Source: DASQPR01 sp963836775
GTDB taxonomy: Bacteria > Actinomycetota > Actinomycetes > Mycobacteriales > Micromonosporaceae
NCBI GenBank assembly: GCA_963836775.1
Contig: CAWIKR010000002.1
Span: forward strand, 1,984,001 to 2,048,000
DNA: 64,000 nucleotides
Direction of reading: 5' to 3'
Under the pieces are notes generated by a model. That model was given only the letters and a program-made list of their open reading frames with translations. It was not told where the DNA came from and made no database searches. Shown here one piece after another: positions 16,840-24,417 of this stretch (position 1 is the stretch's first letter; every line of letters starts with the position of its first letter). Made by a program: the position numbers and the translations under genes.

Positions 16840-18420
16840 GTGACCAACTCATCGCACGACCCGCGTGGGTCGCGCTCCCACGCGGGCGCGTACGACGCGG
16901 GCGATGATCTTGCGTACGCGTCTCGATCTGCTCGACATCCGGGCTACGGGCCGCAACCTGGCTACCATCCGCAGCCCGGGCGGCCGGATCACGGCACACC
17001 CGATCCGCGCGGTGGCAGCCACGGCGGCAGCGCCCGTGATGGTGGGGTCTATGGCGGCGCGCACGACGGCGGTGTCTACGGCGGTTCCCGTGATGGCGGT
17101 GTCTACGGAGGTTCCCGCGATGGTGGGGGCTATGGCGGTTCCCGCGACGGCGGTGTCTATGGCGGCGCTCGCGGTCTGAACGGCTCCGGTGGCTCGGACC
17201 GGCGGCCGCCGAACTCCGGCAACCGAGGCACCGGCCGACCGGGTTCCGGCAAGCCCGGTGGCAGCGGACGGAAGAAGAAACGCAGCCCGCTGTGGACGAA
17301 GGTGAGCATCACCTTCGGCTCGGTGATCATGTTGGCCGCAGTCGCGGGCATCGTCGCCGTACCGACGTTGCTGCATCAGGTTGCCGGCGAGATCAAGACC
17401 GGAAACTACCTGGCACCTGACACAGTGTCGGGTGCATCGATCGACGGCGCGATCAATATGCTGCTCGTCGGTCTGGACACCCGGCCGGACAACTCGATCG
17501 GTACGCGATCCGACTCGATCATCATTGCCCACATCCCGAAGAACCATCAGGGCGTCTACCTGGTCTCGATCCCACGGGACACCGACGCGGACATCCCGGC
17601 GTACCCCAAGACGCATGCGGCGCCGGTCAATCTGAAGATCAATGCCGCGTTCCAGCGCGGCAGCATGAACGGTGGCGGCGAGGCCGGTGGCTTCGACCTG
17701 CTGGCCAAGACGATCCAGAAGAACTACGGCATCCAGTTCCAGGGCGGCGCGATCGTCAACTTCGACGGCTTCACCGACATCGTCAAGAAGCTTGGTGGCG
17801 TCGACATGAACGTGGACGAGCTCACCACCTCCATCCACCACGGCTACGTCAATGGTGACCGCTCGCAGCACGCCAAGCCGTTCAACATCAACCCGAACAG
17901 CGGCGTTCCCAAGTGCCCGGGCAACTACTCGTTCGACCGCACGCCGTTGAAGTGCGCCCTGCCCGGTGTCACCCCGGTGCAGTACAAAGTGGGCTTCCAG
18001 CATCTCTCGGCCTACGACGCACTGGATTTCGTGCGCTGCCGCGACGGCCTGCCCTACACCGACTATGACCGCCAGCGACACCAGCAACAGTTCATCAAGG
18101 CGTTGATGAAAGGGGCGTACAACAAGGGCATGAGCGACCCGACCAAGCTGGCCAGCTTCGTGTCGTCGATCTCGAAAGCCTTCACGCTCGTGCCGGGCAA
18201 GGCGTCGACGGAGAAGTGGATCTTCACGCTTAAGGCCATCAACCCAGGCTCGATCGTGACGATCAAGACCAACAACGGAAAGTACGTCCACTACGACGGC
18301 CCGGCTCCGGACAGCCGTCAGGCGCTCAACGCGGACAGCATGCAGTTGCTACGTACAGTCGTGAGCGACAAGGTCGATACGTTCGTCGCAACTCACCCCG
18401 ACTGGGTCGCCAACAGCTGA
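16840..18420 (+). CDS. LytR-CpsA-Psr family wall-polymer ligase with Gly/Tyr repeats, LCP3
   Basis: A 526-residue LCP protein. The long cytoplasmic head holds five 9-residue repeats of the type RDGGVYGGS (about residues 66-110), a Gly/Pro/Arg-rich linker and KKKRSPLW just before one membrane helix (about 157-180). The LCP domain follows: LLVGLDTRPD, RSDSIIIAHIP, VSIPRDTDADIP, KINAAFQRGSMNGGG, FDGFTDIVKKLGGVDM and DFVRCRDGL, with a 45-residue insert between the last two. The GTG at 16840 is used. Such flexible heads in wall proteins may dock cytoplasmic partners; here that is inference. Confidence 0.9.
   Translation: MTNSSHDPRGSRSHAGAYDAGDDLAYASRSARHPGYGPQPGYHPQPGRPDHGTPDPRGGSHGGSARDGGVYGGAHDGGVYGGSRDGGVYGGSRDGGGYGGSRDGGVYGGARGLNGSGGSDRRPPNSGNRGTGRPGSGKPGGSGRKKKRSPLWTKVSITFGSVIMLAAVAGIVAVPTLLHQVAGEIKTGNYLAPDTVSGASIDGAINMLLVGLDTRPDNSIGTRSDSIIIAHIPKNHQGVYLVSIPRDTDADIPAYPKTHAAPVNLKINAAFQRGSMNGGGEAGGFDLLAKTIQKNYGIQFQGGAIVNFDGFTDIVKKLGGVDMNVDELTTSIHHGYVNGDRSQHAKPFNINPNSGVPKCPGNYSFDRTPLKCALPGVTPVQYKVGFQHLSAYDALDFVRCRDGLPYTDYDRQRHQQQFIKALMKGAYNKGMSDPTKLASFVSSISKAFTLVPGKASTEKWIFTLKAINPGSIVTIKTNNGKYVHYDGPAPDSRQALNADSMQLLRTVVSDKVDTFVATHPDWVANS
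17035..17169 (+). repeat. 27-bp coding minisatellite in LCP3
   Basis: Five in-frame 27-bp units encode RDGGVYGGA/S nonapeptides. Unit four has G for V and unit two begins with H. Silent differences between units show the array is not brand new. Confidence 0.85.
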
Positions 18421-18846
18421 TTTGAATCGCCTGAGCGTCCGCTGGTGATTGGAATCGCCTGAGCTTCCGCTGGCGGCGTTGCTCCTCGGCTCGAGTGCAC
18501 ACCCCGCACACGTCGCCTCGGGCGCCTTGCCAGCGAAACCTCATGCGGTCCCAATCAGGGCCTACGGTCAGAGATTCGGCTGATCGCATGCCTACGGCGG
18601 CGGGAACCGAACGGCATGCGGTCCCAATCAGGGGCGGTCTGAACTTCCGCTGGCGGGGTTGCTGGGCGGTCGGATTCGGACGCCGCACGCCGATCCCTCT
18701 GGATCTTGCGACGTTGGGAGGGCTATGGCGACGCCAACATCCCAAGATTCAGCGGGGACCTTGCCGCTATCTCGATTCCCGCACCCCCGCTGACCTGCGC
18801 ACTCTTAAGATTTAGGGGCGCGCCGCCGACGAGTGCCGATCCTTTG
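18421..18846. other. Non-coding region with imperfect direct repeats
   Basis: No credible gene is seen between LCP3 and LCP4. CATGCGGTCCCAATCAGGG occurs twice exactly (18542-18560 and 18615-18633). A sequence close to GAGCTTCCGCTGG recurs near 18433-18444, 18461-18473 and 18641-18653, two of these followed by CGG(C/G)GTTGCT. The repeats look like remnants of a short dispersed element. Confidence 0.6.
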
Positions 18847-18943
18847 ATGCCCTCCGTCCGCGCGCAGCGTCGGGGATAGGGGGTGCAGGACGGCCGCGAC
18901 GCCCGCACCGGTCCAGCCCAGAAAGCGCACACCGCTCTGGGCG

Positions 18944-19915
18944 GTGATTTCGATCGTGCTCGGTACGATCTTGGCGTTCGGCTCCGGTGGCTTGATCGCG
19001 GCGGAGAAGATCCTTACCGCCCGGTACAGCGCCTCGCTGCACCAGGATCGGCTCATCGCGCCGGGCGCTCGGCGCGGCGAGACGTCGCTGTCCGGGCCGC
19101 TCAACTTCCTTCTGGTCGGATCCGACCAGCGGGCCAAGAATCCGGGCATGGGAGCGCGATCCGACACGATCATCATCGTGCACGTCCCGGTGACGCTGGA
19201 TCGGGCGTACATGATCTCGATCCCGCGTGATCTGCGGGTGAACATTCCGGCCGATCCGTCGGCCGGCTACTCCGGTGGTCTGGAGAAGATCAACGCCGCG
19301 TTCCAGCACGGCGGCACCGCGGGTGGCGTGCGGTTGCTGTCGGAGACGCTGACGCAGCTGACCGGAATCCGGTTCGACGGCGCAGCGGTGGTCAACTTCG
19401 GCGGGTTCGACAAGGTGGTCCAGGCGCTCGGTGGCGTACGCATGTGCATCGACGAGCCGGTGAAGTCCATCCACACCAATCGCGTTTTCCACACCGGCTG
19501 CCGTGACTTCACCGCCGCCGAGGTGCTCGATTACCTGCGGCAGCGGGAAACCTTGCCGGGCGGGGATTTCGACCGGCAGCGGCATCAGCAACAGTTCATG
19601 AAGGCGATCTTCGCCAAGACGTTCGCGAACGGGCTGGCCCAGAACCCGTTCAAGATCGACGCCGTGATCCGCGATGTCGGTAACGCGATGACCGTGGACA
19701 CCAACGGCGTGCCGATCGACCAGCTCGTCTACACGTTGCGCAACATCCGCCCGGACTCGCTGGTCGGGATCCGGGTGCCATCGACAACGGCAACCATCGG
19801 CGGGGTGAGCTACGTGTTGCAGACAGATGTCGCTTCCTCATTGTTCAGCGCGATTGGCACCGACACGCTGGACGACTGGATCGGGACGCATAGAAGCTGG
19901 GTAAACGCGCTTTAG
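18944..19915 (+). CDS. LytR-CpsA-Psr family wall-polymer ligase, LCP4, 5' end disturbed
   Basis: An LCP protein of at least 323 residues: LLVGSDQRAKN, RSDTIIIVHVP, ISIPRDLRVNIP, KINAAFQHGG, FGGFDKVVQALGGVRM and DYLRQRETL. The first usable start in frame is the GTG at 18944, but it falls inside the membrane helix. The codons just upstream still read RKRTPLWAV, matching the basic PLW stretch of LCP2 and LCP3, and stay open back to a stop at 18845 with no ATG, GTG or TTG. A GTG at 18883 lies in the neighbouring frame, so one extra base between about 18886 and 18911 would explain the loss. The gene is either frameshifted or miscalled by one base. Confidence 0.85.
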   Translation: MISIVLGTILAFGSGGLIAAEKILTARYSASLHQDRLIAPGARRGETSLSGPLNFLLVGSDQRAKNPGMGARSDTIIIVHVPVTLDRAYMISIPRDLRVNIPADPSAGYSGGLEKINAAFQHGGTAGGVRLLSETLTQLTGIRFDGAAVVNFGGFDKVVQALGGVRMCIDEPVKSIHTNRVFHTGCRDFTAAEVLDYLRQRETLPGGDFDRQRHQQQFMKAIFAKTFANGLAQNPFKIDAVIRDVGNAMTVDTNGVPIDQLVYTLRNIRPDSLVGIRVPSTTATIGGVSYVLQTDVASSLFSAIGTDTLDDWIGTHRSWVNAL

Positions 19916-19918
19916 GAT
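19913..19918 (+). promoter_or_regulatory. -10-like TAGGAT for leaderless rhodanese
   Basis: TAGGAT overlaps the LCP4 stop codon and ends six bases before the GTG at 19925. Confidence 0.5.
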
Positions 19919-19924
19919 TGCGGG

Positions 19925-20263
19925 GTGTTTAGCCGAACCGTGCTTCCGTCCATTGCTCCTGCCGAGGTCGCCGACGGCACGTACATCTTGGATGTGCGTG
20001 AGATTGGCGAGTGGGATGCCGGGCACCCGCCGGGTGCGCACCACATCCCGATGATGACCCTGCCCGGCCGCCTCGACGAGCTGCCCACCGACGAGACGAT
20101 AGTGGTGCTGTGCCGGCACGGGCACCGCTCCGCACAGGTGGTCAACTACCTGGTCTCGCATGGCTATTCGAACGCGTTCAACCTCGACGGCGGCATCGTC
20201 GACTGGGTCACCGCCGGTCGGCCGATCGTGACCGACGATGGCAGTGACCCCTACATCGCCTGA
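19925..20263 (+). CDS. Rhodanese-like single-domain protein
   Basis: A 112-residue cytoplasmic protein of one rhodanese domain, expected to carry sulfur on a cysteine persulfide. The active loop is C63-R-H-G-H-R-S, preceded by ETIVVL and followed by NLDGGIVDW. The N-terminal DVREIGEWDAGHPPGAHHIPM is the classical substrate-loop side. The gene end overlaps the start of the phosphodiesterase gene by 26 bases if that gene begins at its first ATG. No sulfur-transfer partner is nearby, so the acceptor is unknown. Confidence 0.9.
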   Translation: MFSRTVLPSIAPAEVADGTYILDVREIGEWDAGHPPGAHHIPMMTLPGRLDELPTDETIVVLCRHGHRSAQVVNYLVSHGYSNAFNLDGGIVDWVTAGRPIVTDDGSDPYIA

Positions 20264-21086
20264 GCCCGCGCCCCGGCCGGCGATGCCCCTGGTTTTCGCG
20301 CATCGTGGGTCCTCGGAGGCGTTGCCCGAGCACACCCTTGCGGCATATTTGCGTGCCATCGACGAGGGGGCTGACGGGCTCGAATGCGATGTGCGCCTGA
20401 CCCGCGACGGGCACCTGATCTGTGTGCACGACCGGCGGCTGAATCGCACCAGCGACGGCCGCGGTGTGATCAGCCGACGTGATCTGGCGCAGCTCGAAGA
20501 ACTCGACTTCGGATCCTGGCACCCCGGGTGGCCGGCCTCCGCGGATGAGCTGATCACCGATCGCGAGGACCGGATCGACACGCCCCGGACGCCGGTGCTG
20601 ACCTTCGATCGACTGCTCAGCACCGCCGTCGACGCCGGGCGGCACCTGCGGCTCCTCGTCGAGACCAAGCACCCCAGCCGGTTCGGTTCCGAGGTCGAGG
20701 ACAAGGTGGTCGACGCTCTTTCTGCGTACGGCCTGCACGAGCCAAAACCGGACCATTCGGTGCTGGCCACCGTGATGTCGTTTTCGGCTCTGGCGGTGCG
20801 CCGGATGCGCGACCGGGCGCCGAAGTTGGAGACGGTGTGGCTCACCGAGTTCGCCACCCCGGGGTTGCGTGACGGCCGGCTGCCGTTTGGTGCCAAGATC
20901 GCTGGCCCAAGGGTACGCGTGGTCAAGTCGAATCCCGAGATCGTCGAGCGCTTGCACGACAACGGCAACAAGATCTATGTCTGGACCGTCAACCGCCCGA
21001 ATGACATGGACTTCCTGATCGGCCTCGGTGTGGACGGCATCATCAGTGACCGGCCGAGGGCAGTGCTGGACCGGCTCGGGCGATAG
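20238..21086 (+). CDS. Glycerophosphodiester phosphodiesterase
   Basis: A 282-residue cytoplasmic enzyme (no signal peptide) that hydrolyses deacylated phospholipids to glycerol-3-phosphate and an alcohol. The GDPD signature is complete: FAHRGSSEALPEHTLAAYLRAI, then EGADGLECDVRLTRDGHLICVHD with the metal-binding Glu and Asp and catalytic His, and later VETKHP and a C-terminal VWTVNRPNDM. Two starts are possible, ATG 20238 or GTG 20244; both overlap the rhodanese gene, which suggests coupling. The pairing with the rhodanese has no obvious metabolic reason. Confidence 0.92.
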   Translation: MAVTPTSPEPAPRPAMPLVFAHRGSSEALPEHTLAAYLRAIDEGADGLECDVRLTRDGHLICVHDRRLNRTSDGRGVISRRDLAQLEELDFGSWHPGWPASADELITDREDRIDTPRTPVLTFDRLLSTAVDAGRHLRLLVETKHPSRFGSEVEDKVVDALSAYGLHEPKPDHSVLATVMSFSALAVRRMRDRAPKLETVWLTEFATPGLRDGRLPFGAKIAGPRVRVVKSNPEIVERLHDNGNKIYVWTVNRPNDMDFLIGLGVDGIISDRPRAVLDRLGR

Positions 21087-21152
21087 CGGATTGCGGAAGC
21101 GGTGGCCGCGTATCGGCGAAGATCGACTAACCCGCTCGCTGTAGTCGCGCGG

Positions 21153-21158
21153 TAGCCT
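21153..21158 (+). promoter_or_regulatory. -10-like TAGCCT for leaderless kinase
   Basis: TAGCCT ends six bases before the ATG at 21165, favouring that codon over the GTG immediately upstream. Confidence 0.45.
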
Positions 21159-21164
21159 GACGTG

Positions 21165-22697
21165 ATGATTCCGGGCGCCCCCTCCGAGCCCGCCCCCAGC
21201 GGCTTTGACCTGGTCCGTTTCTTCACCGATTCCACGGCGCTGGTGCAGCAGGCGGCGGCCGGTGAGTCCGGGCTGGTGGGCGTGCGCCAGGTCACCGACC
21301 TCGCGCTCTGGGCGCTGGACTCATCGGGGATCGTCTTCGTCGAATTCGGGCCGGCGGTTGGCCGTGTGATCGCCGGGTCCGGCGATGGCCGCAACGCGCT
21401 CGGCCGCCGGGTCGAGTCCGGCGACGAGCGGGTGCGGGCGTTGCTCGCCACGGTTGCGGTCCGCTCCGGCGCGGTCGGCGACCTGCCGGAGGATTTGCGG
21501 ATCGGCGCCGCCGAGGCGTTCCTGTTCGGCCGCGTGATGCTCGGCAGCCGGGTGGCCGGGGCCCTGCTCGCCTATGTCGACCAGGCCAGCATTCGGGACG
21601 CCGCGCGGATGGCCACGATGCGCTACTTCGCGGCGCTGCTCGGCCAGATCTACGGTGGCGGCCGCGGATTGCCGCTGCATGCCGAACCGGCGGTCCGCGC
21701 CCCCGCCGACAGCACTCTGCTGCTCGATGCCGAGCACCTGGTGTGCTGGGTGGATCCGGCGAGTTCGGCGATCCTTCACGACACCGCGGTGGCGATGGGG
21801 GCGCCGCTGCCGATGCCGGTGCCCGGACCCGGCCAGATCCTCGAGCATGACCTGCCGGACGGACGCTGGCTGCAGGTGACCGCGAAGCCGCTGCCGGGCG
21901 CCGCCGGAATGTCGGTCACCATTCGGGACATCACCGAGGCCCGCCGCTGGGAGCAGAGCCGCGAGCTGTTCGTGGCGCTGACGAGCCACGAGTTGCGTAC
22001 GCCGGTGACCGTCATCAAGGGCTACGCCGACACTCTGAACGACCGCTGGGACCTGCTCGACGATCGTGGCCGCAAGTACGCCGCCTCGGTCCTCGGTCAG
22101 CGCGCCGGTGACCTGGCCCGGCTGCTGGACCGGCTGCTGTCCGCGGTGAGCGATCTGGGCGTACCAACCGTGCTTGCGAAATTCGACCTCGGAGCCGCGG
22201 TCAAAGCCGCAGTGGAATCGCAGCCGGCGGAGGTGGCGGACCGCCTCAATGTGGTGATTCCCGATGATCTGCCGGCCGCGTGGGGCGAGGAGCAGAACAT
22301 CGCCGGCGTGATCGCCGAACTGGTGACGAACGCCGGCAAGTATTCGCCGTCGGCGGCCGGCCGGATCGATATCGAGTGTGACGCCGACGAGACCACAGTC
22401 GGCATCCGGGTCTCCGACAACGGCATCGGCGTCCGCCCCGACCACGTGGAACGCGCCTTCGAGCGGTTCTGGCAGGCGGACACCGGGGACCATCGGCGGT
22501 TCGGCGGCGTCGGCCTGGGCCTCTACCTGGTCCGGCGGATCGTCGAGCGGCAGAACGGATGGGTCTCGCTGCAGCCCCGGCAGTCCGGTGGCACAGTTGC
22601 CGAAGTCCGACTTCCCCGCGCCGATCCGGACAACGTCGCACAAACAGTCCTGCCCGACCAGGCACAAGTACGACCACAACCGACCAGAAAGCGTTAG
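21165..22697 (+). CDS. Soluble histidine kinase with GAF/PAS-like sensor region
   Basis: A 510-residue kinase without any convincing membrane helix, so cytoplasmic. The first ~170 residues resemble a divergent GAF domain and the next ~70 a PAS fold (LLLDAEHLVCWVDPAS, ending VTIRDITEARRWE). The kinase core has H275 in TSHELRTPVTVIKGYAD, an N box ELVTNAGKYS and G boxes SDNGIGVR and GVGLGLYLVRRIVE. No response regulator is adjacent. Instead an RsbW-like ATPase follows 123 bases downstream, so the pair may belong to a stress or sigma-factor switch; that is inference. Confidence 0.88.
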   Translation: MIPGAPSEPAPSGFDLVRFFTDSTALVQQAAAGESGLVGVRQVTDLALWALDSSGIVFVEFGPAVGRVIAGSGDGRNALGRRVESGDERVRALLATVAVRSGAVGDLPEDLRIGAAEAFLFGRVMLGSRVAGALLAYVDQASIRDAARMATMRYFAALLGQIYGGGRGLPLHAEPAVRAPADSTLLLDAEHLVCWVDPASSAILHDTAVAMGAPLPMPVPGPGQILEHDLPDGRWLQVTAKPLPGAAGMSVTIRDITEARRWEQSRELFVALTSHELRTPVTVIKGYADTLNDRWDLLDDRGRKYAASVLGQRAGDLARLLDRLLSAVSDLGVPTVLAKFDLGAAVKAAVESQPAEVADRLNVVIPDDLPAAWGEEQNIAGVIAELVTNAGKYSPSAAGRIDIECDADETTVGIRVSDNGIGVRPDHVERAFERFWQADTGDHRRFGGVGLGLYLVRRIVERQNGWVSLQPRQSGGTVAEVRLPRADPDNVAQTVLPDQAQVRPQPTRKR

Positions 22698-22820
22698 ATT
22701 GACGGCAAGCGATCCAGACCGCCAGCCATCCGGCTGACGCACCCTCACCCTGGAGCACGACTCGCGATGCTGGCAGGCAGCCGTCGACACCGCCCGTCCC
22801 CGTGGGCCGGGTGATCGCGC

Positions 22821-23258
22821 ATGGCTACCTCGATTACCGAACGCTCATGGTGCGCGGTGATTCCGCATGACCCGCAGGGTGCTGGCATAGCCCGGCACCG
22901 GATCCAGGCCGACCTAGTGCCTCTGGTGCAGCCGGAGATGCTCGCAGATGTCATCAGCGTTGTGGCCGAGCTGATCGGCAACGCCATCCGGCACGCCCGA
23001 CCCCTGGCCGGCGGGGTGGTCCGGGTCGCCTGGGCGGTGCGCTACGCGGGTGGCGATCAGATTGTTGACGTACGCGTCACCGACGGTGGCGGCGAATCGG
23101 TCCCGCATCGGCGGTTGCTGGACGTCGACGCACCGGATGGTCGCGGCATCGCCATCATCGAAGCGCTCGCCGTGCGGTGGGGAGCGGATCAGGACGGATT
23201 CGGCCAGAGTGTCTGGGCCGAACTCACCTGCTCGATGCACCCGGCGGCCCGACGCTGA
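22821..23258 (+). CDS. RsbW-like ATP-binding protein (HATPase_c_2)
   Basis: A 145-residue single-domain GHKL ATPase of the anti-sigma/SpoIIAB-like class that is abundant in actinobacteria. It has LADVISVVAELIGNAIRHA (N box, about residues 38-58), VRVTDGGGES (G1-like) and DGRGIAIIEALAVRWG (G2-like). Such proteins usually bind a sigma factor or anti-anti-sigma protein and phosphorylate the latter; neither partner is in the window. The ATG at 22821 has no strong ribosome-binding site. It is placed between a soluble kinase and a DUF5926 gene. Confidence 0.85.
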   Translation: MATSITERSWCAVIPHDPQGAGIARHRIQADLVPLVQPEMLADVISVVAELIGNAIRHARPLAGGVVRVAWAVRYAGGDQIVDVRVTDGGGESVPHRRLLDVDAPDGRGIAIIEALAVRWGADQDGFGQSVWAELTCSMHPAARR

Positions 23259-23320
23259 TCCGGTCCTGCTGGCCCGAATTCGGACCAGCCAGGCCCCGAG
23301 TTGATCGCTCCCCGGTTCGG

Positions 23321-23326
23321 TAAGCT
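23321..23326 (+). promoter_or_regulatory. -10-like TAAGCT for leaderless DUF5926 gene
   Basis: TAAGCT ends eight bases before the GTG at 23335, with no ribosome-binding site. Confidence 0.45.
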
Positions 23327-23334
23327 GACACGTC

Positions 23335-24222
23335 GTGAGCAAACGACGGAAATCACCCAACCCGAAGGCCGGAGCGGACGCCAAGCCGGCCAAGATTCGC
23401 GACGTCTTCGTGCCCCGCCCCTTCGAGGGCCTGGCCGACGAGGTCGAGTGGATCGCCCTGCGCGAACTGGTCCCGGCGGCGACCGCGCCGCTGCGGCTGA
23501 ATGCGGATCTGACTCGGGACTTCGGTGACCGTGACATCACCCTCGCCACCGTGCTTCCGATGGCGTGGCCGGCGATGACGAAGCCGGACGGCCGGATCTA
23601 CGTCGGGCTGCAGCGGCACGTGCAGTCCGGCGACGCGTCCCGGGATATCGCCGTCGCGATCCTGAACGCCCTGGAGACGCCGCCCGGCGAGGCGGTGGCG
23701 GTGCCGGCGCTGCCCGGCGAAGGTCCGCGCCTGCAGGACATCCTGGATAACGGCGTCCTCGACATCACCATGCGCGACACCTTCGAGTTCTGGCTCGACG
23801 ACGACGTCGCCGATGACCCAGAGGTGCGGGCGTCGCTGGACCGCGCGAACTCTTCGATCTACCCGACCACCCGGATGGGAGCGGCTCACGCCGCCTACTG
23901 GTGCCGCGTCCCGGAGCGCGCCCACATGCGCTGGGTGCTGCCGGACGACGAGGATCAGGCTCTGGACACGCTGGCCCGGCTGCACGCTGACAGCGGCCTG
24001 CTGCTCGGCGAGAACACCAAGTTCGCCGGCATGTTCCGTGCCCACAACCGCCTCGTCCCGGTCTGGGACCTGCCGGAGGAGCCGAACGCCGACGAGTGGG
24101 AGGCGCCGCTCGCGGCATTCGCGAAGCGATACTCCGAGGTGTTGGGGGCGGGCGGCGAGTTGTCGCCGGCCGAACGTCGTGCGCGCCAGGGCTTGATCGG
24201 GCGCCAGATCACGCTGCGCTGA
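23335..24222 (+). CDS. DUF5926 family protein
   Basis: A 295-residue soluble protein matching the actinobacterial DUF5926 family: a basic N-terminus (KRRKSPNPK), IRDVFVPRPFEGLADEVEW, LRELVPAATAPL, a central RDTFEFWLDD and a C-terminal PAERRARQGLIGRQITLR. No catalytic motif is known or visible. Homologues are found as single, well-conserved genes in many actinobacteria, which hints at a housekeeping role. The stop is followed directly by a GTCG tetranucleotide tract. Confidence 0.85.
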   Translation: MSKRRKSPNPKAGADAKPAKIRDVFVPRPFEGLADEVEWIALRELVPAATAPLRLNADLTRDFGDRDITLATVLPMAWPAMTKPDGRIYVGLQRHVQSGDASRDIAVAILNALETPPGEAVAVPALPGEGPRLQDILDNGVLDITMRDTFEFWLDDDVADDPEVRASLDRANSSIYPTTRMGAAHAAYWCRVPERAHMRWVLPDDEDQALDTLARLHADSGLLLGENTKFAGMFRAHNRLVPVWDLPEEPNADEWEAPLAAFAKRYSEVLGAGGELSPAERRARQGLIGRQITLR

Positions 24223-24255
24223 GTCGGTCGGTCGGTCGGTCGGTCGGTCGGTCGG
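24223..24255 (+). repeat. (GTCG)8 tetranucleotide tract
   Basis: Thirty-three bases of uninterrupted GTCG repeat begin at the first base after the DUF5926 stop codon. Slippage here would not alter that protein unless it ran back into the stop. Confidence 0.95.
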
Positions 24256-24417
24256 ACGAGGCGGTGGCGCAGCGTCGTGGGCGGCCGGCGCGGTGCCGAT
24301 TCCGAGACTGTGCGCACGAGGCCTGCGGACACGGCGTCGCGGTGAGCGAGCGGCCGGCGGACCGGCCGAAGGCCGGCGCAGGCCGACACGAGCGCGGCGC
24401 CGCCGGAAGGACGCGAC

